DNA of 21,356 bases from JBMCWH01 sp048621635 (GTDB taxonomy: Bacteria > Patescibacteriota > WWE3 > JAUXAW01 > JAYEID01), in the NCBI GenBank assembly GCA_048621635.1, contig JBMCWH010000010.1:1-21356 (forward strand), given 5' to 3'. The notes beneath the pieces are model-generated. The model was not told where the DNA came from. It did not search any database and was given only the letters and a program-made list of their open reading frames with translations. The position numbers and the translations under genes are program-made. Below are positions 14,212 through 21,314 of the stretch, piece after piece; positions within the stretch are counted from its first letter, which is position 1; the number at the start of each line of letters is the position of its first letter.

Positions 14212-14747
14212 AAGCAATATTTTTGAGACATGGGCAGAGTGAAGCTAATGTTAAACAAATAATTGATTCTACCTTACCAGGGGCGTCCCTCACTCAACAA
14301 GGTATTAATCAAGTAAAAAATGTTAGGGAGAAGTTTGGCGCGATTGCTTTGTCAAAGTGCTATTGTTCTCCATTTAAAAGAACGGTTCAAACTTTTGAAT
14401 ATTTAGATTTTGACATTCCTTTGATTCTGGAAAATCGAATCAGAGAATTTGATTATGGTAAATGCAATCAGAGTGATGTAGCGGAAGTCTCGACAAAGAT
14501 TAAAGAATTTTTCAAGAATGCCAGCTTAGGGCAGCGCACGATGCGTTTTGGTGGAAATGGGGAAACATTCCAAGAGTTTAATGAGAGGGTTATATCTTTT
14601 TGGGAAGAACTGCAAAGAAAAAGAGAAAATGTTCTTGTAATTACACACGAGTCAGTAATAATTGAGATTTTGAAGCAGTATTCCGGCGATGAGGGTGAAT
14701 TTGAAGACAGAGTAGAATTTGCATTTCCTTTTGTTTTTGATTTGTAA
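14208..14747 (+). CDS. Histidine phosphatase superfamily protein
   Basis: This 179-residue cytoplasmic phosphatase of the phosphoglycerate-mutase-like branch has the N-terminal RHG box FLRHGQSEAN, in which His8 is the phospho-acceptor. CSPFKRTVQT gives the phosphate-pocket arginine, ENRIREFDYG the acid residue, and ITHESV the second histidine (His147). Its length is close to small SixA/CobC-like enzymes. Substrates in this superfamily range from sugar phosphates and alpha-ribazole phosphate to phosphoproteins and cannot be read from sequence. The 4 bp overlap with the glycosyltransferase suggests a role in the same pathway, such as removing phosphate from a sugar intermediate. That is inference from context. 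Confidence 0.85.
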   Translation: MKAIFLRHGQSEANVKQIIDSTLPGASLTQQGINQVKNVREKFGAIALSKCYCSPFKRTVQTFEYLDFDIPLILENRIREFDYGKCNQSDVAEVSTKIKEFFKNASLGQRTMRFGGNGETFQEFNERVISFWEELQRKRENVLVITHESVIIEILKQYSGDEGEFEDRVEFAFPFVFDL

Positions 14748-14784
14748 TAATGATTTTGGCTCTCTGATTTGTTGACACTTTATT

Positions 14785-15447
14785 ATGAAAATTGCGTTAA
14801 TCGATCCTTCAATTTTTATCCGCATCGGGTTTACCCTCATTGCAATTTCTTTGGGTTTGGCTGTTATTTTCTTTTACCCCGTTTTAATTCAAGAAGCACG
14901 GTATCTTTTTCGCAGTTCTTCGGGCGGAGACGTTGAGGTAGTTGTTGAGGAGAGTCCTGAAGGCTCTGACACTGTCGTAAAAGAAGGTAAGAAAAAAATA
15001 GAACCAGTGGATAAGGAATTTGGGATTGTTATTCCCAAAATTAACGCTAACGCAAGTGTAGTGAAAGATGTTGATTACCAGGACCCGAAAGAATACCAAA
15101 GGGCTTTAACCAAAGGAGTTGCGCACGCTGAGGGGACAAAGCTCCCCGGGCAATTTGGTAATGTATTTATCTTTTCCCATTCTTCTGTAAATTTCTACGA
15201 AGCAAGGCGCTTTAACTCTATCTTCTATCTACTGCATAAACTGGAAGCAGAAGATAAGTTTTATTTAATTTACGCGGGTGAAGTTTTTGAATACAAAGTG
15301 ACGGAAAAGAAAATTGTAGCTGCAGATGCAGTAAAGTATTTAGGAAATCGCGGTGGTAAAAAAACTGCAACTCTCATGACCTGCTGGCCTCCCGGCACTA
15401 CCCACCGCCGCCTGATCGTGATCAGCGAATTGGTAAATGTGGATTGA
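14785..15447 (+). CDS. Sortase
   Basis: This 220-residue membrane-anchored cysteine transpeptidase has an N-terminal hydrophobic segment (about 10-32) and a charged linker (EVVVEESPEGSD...KEGKKK). The sortase barrel begins at FGIVIPKINANASVV. The catalytic triad is visible: His132 in GNVFIFSHSS, Cys200 in ATLMTCWPPGT, and an arginine in THRRLIV (208 or 209). The short single-domain form with TCWPPGT resembles class D/E-like housekeeping sortases, though I cannot assign a class firmly. The obvious substrate in the window is the LPATG signal at residues 359-363 of the 6737-8941 protein. There is no Shine-Dalgarno before ATG, and the 37 bp gap makes read-through from the upstream pair likely. 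Confidence 0.9.
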   Translation: MKIALIDPSIFIRIGFTLIAISLGLAVIFFYPVLIQEARYLFRSSSGGDVEVVVEESPEGSDTVVKEGKKKIEPVDKEFGIVIPKINANASVVKDVDYQDPKEYQRALTKGVAHAEGTKLPGQFGNVFIFSHSSVNFYEARRFNSIFYLLHKLEAEDKFYLIYAGEVFEYKVTEKKIVAADAVKYLGNRGGKKTATLMTCWPPGTTHRRLIVISELVNVD

Positions 15448-15500
15448 ATTTCTATTTTGCGTAGCTATATTTTCTATTGGCGCAACATTAAGCACAGAAA

Positions 15501-15528
15501 TTCCAAACCTTTCCAAACCTTGAAGGTT
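15501..15528. repeat. Direct and inverted AACCTT repeats
   Basis: TTCCAAACCT is repeated exactly in tandem (15501-15510 and 15511-15520) and runs into AACCTT-G-AAGGTT (15516-15528). Inverted AAGGTT copies recur at 15720-15725 and 15852-15857, the first inside TTCAAGGTTT (15717-15726), which is complementary to AAACCTTGAA (15515-15524). The spacing suggests protein-binding sites upstream of the glycosyltransferase operon, but the repeats could also be a decayed mobile remnant. Confidence 0.45.
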
Positions 15529-15668
15529 AAGAATCTCGGCTTTTTTCTCCGCTTCCTTCTTTTAGCAAAATCCCCCAAATCTAATTCCTAAATAACATCG
15601 TGTATTTTGTTAGAAACGGCTGTTGGTAAACAACTTAATGAGTAAATTGATTCTATGTGGATAATTAT

Positions 15669-15699
15669 AACGTGCAACATGTTGCACGTTGCATTTTTT
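15669..15699 (+). promoter_or_regulatory. Perfect 22 bp palindrome followed by T-tract
   Basis: Bases 15669-15690 are a perfect palindrome: AACGTGCAACA and its reverse complement TGTTGCACGTT. GCA and six T residues follow (15694-15699). As RNA it would be a 9 bp stem with a CATG loop and U-run, a credible terminator for the sortase message 222 bp upstream. As DNA it is an ideal homodimer operator. Both readings are possible. Confidence 0.55.
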
Positions 15700-15806
15700 A
15701 AAAAGAAAATTAAACTTTCAAGGTTTAATAGGCTTGCCTTTTAAGTTCTATAGGGTTTTACTTCATATAATTTAATTTAGCGATCTTCTTTGTTGGTAAG
15801 TTTTTT

Positions 15807-15836
15807 TTGACATTAATGGTTTGAGTAAGGTATACT
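15807..15836 (+). promoter_or_regulatory. Promoter of the glycosyltransferase/GH113 operon
   Basis: Consensus TTGACA (15807-15812), an 18 bp spacer and TATACT (15831-15836) are seen. Transcription would begin near 15843, giving a 5' UTR of about 76 bases that ends in AGGAGG (15908-15913), six bases before GTG 15919. The rest of the 471 bp gap (15448-15918) has no gene on either strand that I can support. Confidence 0.7.
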
Positions 15837-15918
15837 ATAAGAGTATATTTTAAGGTTTAGAATTGGATTTTGTTTAGAGTGCACTTTAAAAATTAAATTG
15901 ATTTGATAGGAGGGAAAT

Positions 15919-17592
15919 GTGAACCGTTGCCGGGATCGGGAGAGATTCAGGAATGTTTGGGAGCCTTTGTCTTTAGATGACCAGAATGGTGGTGAGAGAA
16001 GAGGGGAAGGATTTATGGAGTGGGTGTCGGATTTTTTTCGAGAAGATGGCTATTTGTTTGTAGTTGTCATTTTTGCTGGGTTTTTGTCCTTTGCGAGTTT
16101 TGCTTACTTTTATAGTAATGACTTAACTCTCTTGAACTCAGACGCTATTGCCCATCTTCTGATAGCTAAGCGAGTGTTAGATGGTTTGACACCAGGGTTA
16201 GCTCACTTGGGTGGGTATTGGTTACCTTTACCGCATATATTGATGCTCCCCTTTGTTTGGAGTGACTTTTTGTTTAGGACTGGGTTGGCCGGAAGTTTTC
16301 TTTCGATGATTTCCTTCGTCTTGACTGCAGTTTTTATTTATAAACTTACCAGTCTGACGGTGGGAGATGGCCGGGTTGGGTTGTTTGCGGCCGTGGTTTT
16401 TTGCGGTAATCCTAACGTCTTATATATGCAGGCTATTCCGATGACTGAGATGGTCTTTCTGTTTTTTATGGTAGCAGCGGTCTATTATCTGAGTAAGTGG
16501 GGGAAGAACGCTGATGATTTGCTTTGTCTTGTGTTAGCAGCTGCGATGATTGCTTCTGCTACCTTGACGCGGTACGAGGGCTGGGCTCTGTTTCTTCTTT
16601 CTTTGCTTATGGTTCTTTACGTATGTGTCCGAAAAGGTTTTTTTGCGGAGAAAGTTCAGGCTTACCTCATTTATTTTGGTTCTTTAGCTGGATTGGGTAT
16701 TTTGCTTTGGTTGATCTGGGAACAAACTATATTGGGTGACTTTCTGTTCTTTCATCGGGGCGAGTATAGTAATCTGAGCTTCACTGTAGATTCCGAGTTG
16801 ACTGGCGATTTTCGTCTGGCTTTGCTTTCTTATTGGAAGGCTACGCGGATGATTGTTGGGAGTATAGCTTTGGCTATGAGTCTGTTAGGTGTGATTTATT
16901 TCGCATTTACTAACCGCCTTAAGATAAATAGTTTGTGTTTACTGGTCTTGTTTTTCCCGTTCCCGTTCTTTGTGTATTCACTTTACAGCGGGCAAGTGGA
17001 ACAGAAATTGCCCGGTTTAGGGAATGGGGGCATGTATTGCATTCGCTATGGCTTGCTGATGGTTCCAGCAGTAGCTATATTTATTGCGTTTTTGCTCCGG
17101 AATAGATGGTTGCAGATTTTGGTTGTTCTGGTTCTTTTGGTTAATAGTTTTTTTATGGTTAGGAATGGAAATATAGTTACTCTTAATGAATCGGCTGTAA
17201 CTGGTATTGGTCCTGACGGAGTTTCTAAGATGGAAGGGGGTCTATGGCTGCGGGAAAATTACGATTATGGGTTAACACTTGTGGAGAATAAGGAGCATGA
17301 ACCTCTTGTTTTCTGGTCTAGTATACCGATTGATTCTTTTATATACGAGGGAGATCGAGGGTATTGGGAGGAAGCATTAACAGATCCAGAAAAACATGCT
17401 CGTTGGATAGTTATGAGCAAATGGCCGGACGGACCCGATAAGGTTTGGAAGGCATTGCATGGGACAGATATTTTGAAAGGTGCCTTTGACTGTGTATATA
17501 GGATTTCGACTTCATCTAGGACTACTGAATTCTACAAGTTAAATGAAGGTGTAAGTGAGGTTAGTCATGAGCCAAGCAACATTAGTAAATGA
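15919..17592 (+). CDS. GT-C fold membrane glycosyltransferase (GT39/ArnT-like)
   Basis: This 557-residue polytopic protein has a soluble N-terminus (about 1-43) followed by roughly ten hydrophobic segments. The first periplasmic loop has the GT-C hallmark LLNSDAIAHLLIAKRVLDG (Asp75, with a nearby His79), then HLGGYWLPLPHILMLP. Further on come IPMTEMVFLF and ATLTRYEGWALF, typical of PMT/ArnT-like transferases. These enzymes take a sugar from a polyprenyl-phosphate carrier and add it to an acceptor at the outer face. The C-terminal soluble part (about 430-557) is probably extracytoplasmic. GTG start 15919 has a textbook AGGAGG six bases upstream. The next gene overlaps its end by 26 bp, and together with the GH113-like gene it forms one operon. 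Confidence 0.82.
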   Translation: MNRCRDRERFRNVWEPLSLDDQNGGERRGEGFMEWVSDFFREDGYLFVVVIFAGFLSFASFAYFYSNDLTLLNSDAIAHLLIAKRVLDGLTPGLAHLGGYWLPLPHILMLPFVWSDFLFRTGLAGSFLSMISFVLTAVFIYKLTSLTVGDGRVGLFAAVVFCGNPNVLYMQAIPMTEMVFLFFMVAAVYYLSKWGKNADDLLCLVLAAAMIASATLTRYEGWALFLLSLLMVLYVCVRKGFFAEKVQAYLIYFGSLAGLGILLWLIWEQTILGDFLFFHRGEYSNLSFTVDSELTGDFRLALLSYWKATRMIVGSIALAMSLLGVIYFAFTNRLKINSLCLLVLFFPFPFFVYSLYSGQVEQKLPGLGNGGMYCIRYGLLMVPAVAIFIAFLLRNRWLQILVVLVLLVNSFFMVRNGNIVTLNESAVTGIGPDGVSKMEGGLWLRENYDYGLTLVENKEHEPLVFWSSIPIDSFIYEGDRGYWEEALTDPEKHARWIVMSKWPDGPDKVWKALHGTDILKGAFDCVYRISTSSRTTEFYKLNEGVSEVSHEPSNISK

Positions 17593-18985
17593 GTTGGGTT
17601 CTAAGAGTGTTACTGCGGAAGTTACCTTTTCTCTTTGGCAGAAACTTGCCATTGTAGTTACGCTTTTGATCGTTGCCTGTTTTGTTTGGTTAGGTTGGTT
17701 GCAGTTTCTAGTGGGCGCCTTTGCAACGATTACCGTGTTTTATTTTCTGGTAGTTGCTTTTAAGTCCGCGCTTACTTATCATTCACTTTCTTCGGGTCTT
17801 GTTACCTTCGAGGAAGGTGCGGTAGCGGGGTTGGATGGAACAGCTTTGCCTACATACACTATCTTGGTTCCTTTGTACAAAGAGTCTGAGGTCCTAGAGC
17901 AGTTAGTGTGCAGTTTGAGTGGTCTGGATTATCCAGTACAGAAATTGCAAATTTTGCTTTTGTTGGAGGAATGTGATTCTGAAACGATTCGAGCTGCAAA
18001 GGGGATGGATTTGCCCACTTTTTTTGAGATGGTGATTGTGCCAAAAGGCTATCCCCAGACAAAACCCAGAGCCTGTAATTACGGTTTGCAGAGAGCTAGA
18101 GGGGAGTTAGTTGTCATCTTTGATGCGGAGGATGTGCCTGACTCTGATGAGCTGAAGAAAGCTGTTCTCGCATTTTCTCAAGTAGATGATGACGTCATGT
18201 GTGTTCAGGCCCGGTTGGAGTATTTTAATCCTGAGACTAATTGGTTGACCCGTCTGTTTTCCGCAGAATATGTCAACTATTTTAGCTTAGTTTTGCCCGG
18301 ACTTGGTAAGTTGGGTTTACCTGTTCCATTAGGAGGTACCTCCAACCATTTTCAGACGGATGATCTTAGAAAGATTGGTGGTTCGGATTCTCATAATGTT
18401 ACGGAAGATATTGATCTTGGTATGTGGATAGCACGCTGTGGTGGTAGGGTTGTTTTAATGGATGCAGTGACTTTGGAGGAAGCCAACTCTAGGCTTTGGA
18501 ATTGGATAAGACAACGGTCAAGGTGGGTGAAGGGTTATATTCAAACCTACCTTGTTCATATGCGTAAACCGCTTAGTCTCTTGAATGATTTGGGTTTGGT
18601 TAATTTTATTGCTTTCCAAGTTATAGTTCTAGGGACACCGCTAACTCTTCTTGTGAACCCTATTTTGTGGGCAACCACTATTGTTTACGCGGTGACTGGA
18701 TGGGGGTTTATAGAGCTTCTTTATCCTCCACCCGTCTTTGCTCTGGCCTTAATTAACATGGTAATAGGCAATTTTCTGTTTGTCTATTATATTATGACAG
18801 GGTGTATGGTTCGCGAGATGTATGCCAATGTTAAATGGGCCTTTCTTTCTCCTGTGTATTGGTGCTTAATGAGTTTTGCGGCTTGGAAAGCAGTTATCCA
18901 ATTGGTACATAACCCGCATTATTGGGAGAAGACGAAACATTATCTTGTTTCTGCACCAGTCCGGAGCAGGTTTCCAGATAGTTAG
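17567..18985 (+). CDS. Processive family 2 glycosyltransferase (XagB/cellulose-synthase-like)
   Basis: This 472-residue membrane synthase has two N-terminal membrane helices (about 25-65), then a GT-A domain: YTILVPLYKESEVLEQL, LQILLLLEECDSETI, TKPRACNYGLQRARGE, metal-binding DAED (186-189), PLGGTSNHFQT, catalytic TED (279-281) and QRSRW (316-320). The D, DxD, TED, QxxRW set defines processive polysaccharide synthases. The exact phrases resemble the XagB-type group, from memory. Several C-terminal helices (about 350-450) would form the export channel. The start is either ATG 17567 (GAGG six bases upstream, chosen) or GTG 17555. It overlaps the GT-C gene by 26 bp and is followed by a glycosidase, as in cellulose synthase operons. 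The polymer made is unknown; the neighbour hints at a beta-mannan-like chain. Confidence 0.87.
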   Translation: MSQATLVNELGSKSVTAEVTFSLWQKLAIVVTLLIVACFVWLGWLQFLVGAFATITVFYFLVVAFKSALTYHSLSSGLVTFEEGAVAGLDGTALPTYTILVPLYKESEVLEQLVCSLSGLDYPVQKLQILLLLEECDSETIRAAKGMDLPTFFEMVIVPKGYPQTKPRACNYGLQRARGELVVIFDAEDVPDSDELKKAVLAFSQVDDDVMCVQARLEYFNPETNWLTRLFSAEYVNYFSLVLPGLGKLGLPVPLGGTSNHFQTDDLRKIGGSDSHNVTEDIDLGMWIARCGGRVVLMDAVTLEEANSRLWNWIRQRSRWVKGYIQTYLVHMRKPLSLLNDLGLVNFIAFQVIVLGTPLTLLVNPILWATTIVYAVTGWGFIELLYPPPVFALALINMVIGNFLFVYYIMTGCMVREMYANVKWAFLSPVYWCLMSFAAWKAVIQLVHNPHYWEKTKHYLVSAPVRSRFPDS

Positions 18986-19003
18986 GATTTGGGAGGTCTT
19001 GTG

Positions 19004-20245
19004 ATGGGGGTTAATGAGCTGTTGTTTTTAGCTTTTGTTTTTTTGGTAATTTTGATTGCTTTGTTCGTTTTGGTGGATGGTCGCGCTCTTGAATTTAAAG
19101 ATCTTGCGAGTGATGATCCGGGGGAGGTACCTGATCCTTCAATAGCGCCTTCCAGAAAGGATAAGACATCGACACCTGAACCAAAACAGTCTGTTGAGGA
19201 AAATTTGGCGACTGGGTTTCTTACACCGTTGCCCACTCCCACTTTGATTCCTTCACCTACCGCAACTGTGGTACAAGTTAAGGACCCGTGGGATTATGGT
19301 GAATTTCAGGCCGGTGTTTCTGTTCTTGTTTATGGAAACAGTTCAGATTTTGTCCAACAGACACAGGTTGTTTTGGATCGGCTTGTGAGCTTAAACGTGA
19401 CCTGCGTGAGTTTGGTATTTCCCATTTTCCAGGAAAATTGGAGATCTGTAGAAGTGTTTAAAGGAGATCAGACTCTTTCTGATAGAAACATTGAGCTGTT
19501 TGTTTATGAAGCTCATAAAAGAGGCTTAGCAGTTATGTTGCGCCCGCTTATGGATGAAGCTAGTTTTGAATCAGATAATGAGTGGCGAGGGAGTATTAGT
19601 CCGATTGATAAGGAGGCTTGGTTTAGAAGTTATGGTTCCTTAATTCAGAGCTATGCAAAATTGGCTGAGCATGCAAATGTTGAGCTTTTTTGTATTGGAG
19701 CAGAGTTTACTTCTTTGGAAGGAGAGACGAAAAGGTGGGAACGGATTATTGGACAAGTGCGTAATGTTTATACAGGTAAACTGACGTACTCTTCTAATTG
19801 GGGGATACCTGCTACAGAGATATCAAGTAGCGTTCAATTTTGGGATTCTTTGGATTTTGTTGGTGTCGATGCTTTTTTCCCTTTAGAAAAAGCACACTAC
19901 AATGCGGATTTGGACCAAATGCTTTTTGCCTGGGAGCCCTACGCTATGCAACTTAAAGACCTTCAAGAGAGATTAGGTAAGCCAATAGTCTTAACAGAGT
20001 TAGGAACAACTTCCCAACTTGGTTCCCACAAAAAACCTTGGTTATGGGATAAGGAAGGAGAGTTAAATCTTGCGAATCAAGAGACTTACTACAAAGCATC
20101 TTGTGAGAGTTTGCGAGGAATTGTTCGTGGTATTTATTGGTGGCACGTTACATTATACCCACCAAGTGACCCGTTGCAGGACGATAGTTTCGTTTTTTTA
20201 GGTAAGCCTGCGGAAGATGTTGTTCGTGAGTGTTATGATAAGTAA
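19004..20245 (+). CDS. Membrane-anchored GH113-like glycoside hydrolase
   Basis: This 413-residue protein has an N-terminal signal anchor (about 5-27), a Pro/Thr/Ser-rich linker (about 40-85, with TPLPTPTLIPSPTATV) and a TIM barrel. Barrel features match GH113 beta-mannanases: VTCVSLVFPIFQENW, KRGLAVMLRPLMDE, LFCIGAEFTSLEG with acid/base Glu234, LTYSSNWG, FWDSLDFVGVDAFFPL, and IVLTELG with nucleophile Glu332, then GIYWWHVT. The enzyme would cut beta-1,4-mannose-type linkages outside the cell while tethered to the membrane. I chose ATG 19004, with GGAGG seven bases upstream, over an in-frame TTG at 18989. It lies 18 bp after the synthase gene, so it probably trims or releases the polymer made there, as BcsZ does for cellulose. 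A strong terminator follows. Confidence 0.83.
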   Translation: MGVNELLFLAFVFLVILIALFVLVDGRALEFKDLASDDPGEVPDPSIAPSRKDKTSTPEPKQSVEENLATGFLTPLPTPTLIPSPTATVVQVKDPWDYGEFQAGVSVLVYGNSSDFVQQTQVVLDRLVSLNVTCVSLVFPIFQENWRSVEVFKGDQTLSDRNIELFVYEAHKRGLAVMLRPLMDEASFESDNEWRGSISPIDKEAWFRSYGSLIQSYAKLAEHANVELFCIGAEFTSLEGETKRWERIIGQVRNVYTGKLTYSSNWGIPATEISSSVQFWDSLDFVGVDAFFPLEKAHYNADLDQMLFAWEPYAMQLKDLQERLGKPIVLTELGTTSQLGSHKKPWLWDKEGELNLANQETYYKASCESLRGIVRGIYWWHVTLYPPSDPLQDDSFVFLGKPAEDVVRECYDK

Positions 20246-20268
20246 AGAGAGTTTTCAGCTTTTTCGGT

Positions 20269-20323
20269 GCCCCTTGAAAAATTTTCGGTTTATTAACCGT
20301 TATTTTTCAGGGGGCTTTTTTTT
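20269..20323 (+). terminator. Strong intrinsic terminator with nested hairpin
   Basis: A 13 bp stem (20269-20281 with 20303-20315, one G-T pair) encloses a second hairpin, CGGTT/AACCG with TATT loop, and is followed by eight T residues (20316-20323). It ends the glycosyltransferase/GH113 operon. Confidence 0.88.
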
Positions 20324-20395
20324 GATTGTGTGGGTTATTTATGATTTCTAACCTTTAGAAATTGCTAGGGGTTGTCGCGCAAGTTTGATAATTTT

Positions 20396-20424
20396 TTGCT
20401 ATTGGACGTGAAAAGTTGTAAAAT
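20396..20424 (+). promoter_or_regulatory. Candidate promoter
   Basis: TTGCTA (20396-20401), a 17 bp spacer and TAAAAT (20419-20424), preceded by TTG, are seen. It would give a purine-rich leader of about 36 bases ending in AAGGGGGG before the GTG start. Confidence 0.45.
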
Positions 20425-20466
20425 AGGAAGAGGAGAAAGGCAATTGAGTGAAAAGGGAAGGGGGGT

Positions 20467-20769
20467 GTGGTGAATCAAAATGTTGATGAAGAGCCAGTTT
20501 TTACTGGGCGGGAAAGAATATCCTATATATTTGCACTTTTTAGAGTCATGGTTGCTGGTGTAATGGTCTGTGTTTTGTTTTTGGAAGATAATTGGTGGAA
20601 GAGATTAGTATTGCTTGTGTCTTTTGCTGATGTTTTTGTGCGGGTGGTATACCCATCTACCTCTGGTTCAATTTGTCCTTGGTGTGTTGGCCAACCGTTA
20701 GCTTCTTGGTTATCTAAGTTGGGTTTGGACAGTGAGGTGTGCGAGCATCATTTGCGAGAGATGATATAG
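20467..20769 (+). CDS. Small membrane protein with CPWC and CxHH motif
   Basis: I do not recognise this 100-residue protein. It has two predicted membrane helices (about 19-40 and 46-62). A soluble tail carries Cys70-Pro-Trp-Cys73 and, 18 residues later, Cys92-Glu-His94-His95. This pattern could bind zinc or iron-sulfur, or be redox-active, since CPWC resembles a thioredoxin-like CxxC. The start is GTG 20467 or the next codon, GTG 20470; the second fits AAGG spacing slightly better. It stands between a promoter and a receiver-like gene 20 bp downstream, and the pair is closed by a terminator. That suggests a small two-gene unit, perhaps a membrane sensor and partner. The function is unknown. 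Confidence 0.65.
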   Translation: MVNQNVDEEPVFTGRERISYIFALFRVMVAGVMVCVLFLEDNWWKRLVLLVSFADVFVRVVYPSTSGSICPWCVGQPLASWLSKLGLDSEVCEHHLREMI

Positions 20770-20789
20770 ATGAAGGGAGAAAGAAAGCT

Positions 20790-21182
20790 ATGAAAGAAAA
20801 GAAAGTGCCGTTGGTCTTGGTGAGGGAAAGCGATAAGCGTGTTGCGGAATGTTTAGAGATGATTTTGAGGTCTGCAGGTTGTGATGTGCGTTTGGTAGAA
20901 GCAGATATGCGTTGGGAGGAAGTTGGGGCTGTGCCGGATATGGTTCTTACTTTTTGGGGTACAATTTGGGATGGTGCTGAACATCCAATTTATGGGGCCA
21001 AATCCCGTGTTTTTTGTGAGAATTGTGTGAGGTTCGGAGTTCCGTTTGTTATTTTGACGCGTGTCCCTGAAACAGTGGAAAATATTTCGGGAGAAATTGC
21101 GGAGCAGGCAGTTGCGGTACTGGAGAAAAGCGTAGCTACCAATGCTGACATTGTCTCCGCTTTGGGAAAAGCGTTGGAATAG
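20790..21182 (+). CDS. Degenerate receiver-like (CheY-fold) protein
   Basis: The 130-residue product shows the alternating pattern of a response-regulator receiver domain: VPLVLVRESDKRVAECLEMILRSAGCDVRLVEAD (beta1-alpha1-beta2), PDMVLTFWG (beta3), VPFVILTR (beta4 with the conserved Thr) and AVAVLEKSV (beta5 with a Lys), ending in an alpha5-like IVSALGKALE. The acidic pair after beta1 is missing (RES instead of DD), and the phospho-acceptor Asp at the end of beta3 is replaced (TF), so it cannot be phosphorylated in the usual way. There is no output domain. I chose ATG 20790, with AGGGAG ten bases upstream, over an earlier GTG (20739) that overlaps the upstream gene. Pairing with the CPWC membrane protein suggests a pseudo-receiver adaptor. 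The fold call rests on motif order and is moderate. Confidence 0.6.
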   Translation: MKEKKVPLVLVRESDKRVAECLEMILRSAGCDVRLVEADMRWEEVGAVPDMVLTFWGTIWDGAEHPIYGAKSRVFCENCVRFGVPFVILTRVPETVENISGEIAEQAVAVLEKSVATNADIVSALGKALE

Positions 21183-21208
21183 CTGGAGATTCGGAATCAT
21201 TGTACATA

Positions 21209-21268
21209 AACCCCTTTGGGGATTTTAGCAGAACAATTAGCTAAGATCCTTAAAGGGGTTATTTTTTT
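21209..21268 (+). terminator. Long intrinsic terminator
   Basis: AACCCCTTT (21209-21217) pairs perfectly with AAAGGGGTT (21252-21260). Inside, GGATTTTAGC pairs with GCTAAGATCC (one G-T). ATTTTTTT follows. It closes the unit that starts at 20467. Confidence 0.88.
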
Positions 21269-21314
21269 AATTGTTACTTAACGAATGTACTCATGAGTTC
21301 TAGTAACAATTAAA
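21266..21314. repeat. Hairpin 1 of a tandem pair
   Basis: A perfect 12 bp inverted repeat, TTTAATTGTTAC/GTAACAATTAAA (21266-21277/21303-21314), encloses a 25-base loop with CGAA near its start and GAGTTCT near its end. The left arm shares three T residues with the terminator run. The next hairpin has the same plan. Confidence 0.6.

Noticed and set aside
14772..14777. TTGACA just before the sortase gene
   Set aside because: No -10 element at proper spacing; it would fall inside the coding sequence.
20739..20789. Earlier GTG start of the receiver-like gene
   Set aside because: It overlaps the upstream gene and adds a charged, unstructured stretch; ATG 20790 has a ribosome-binding site.
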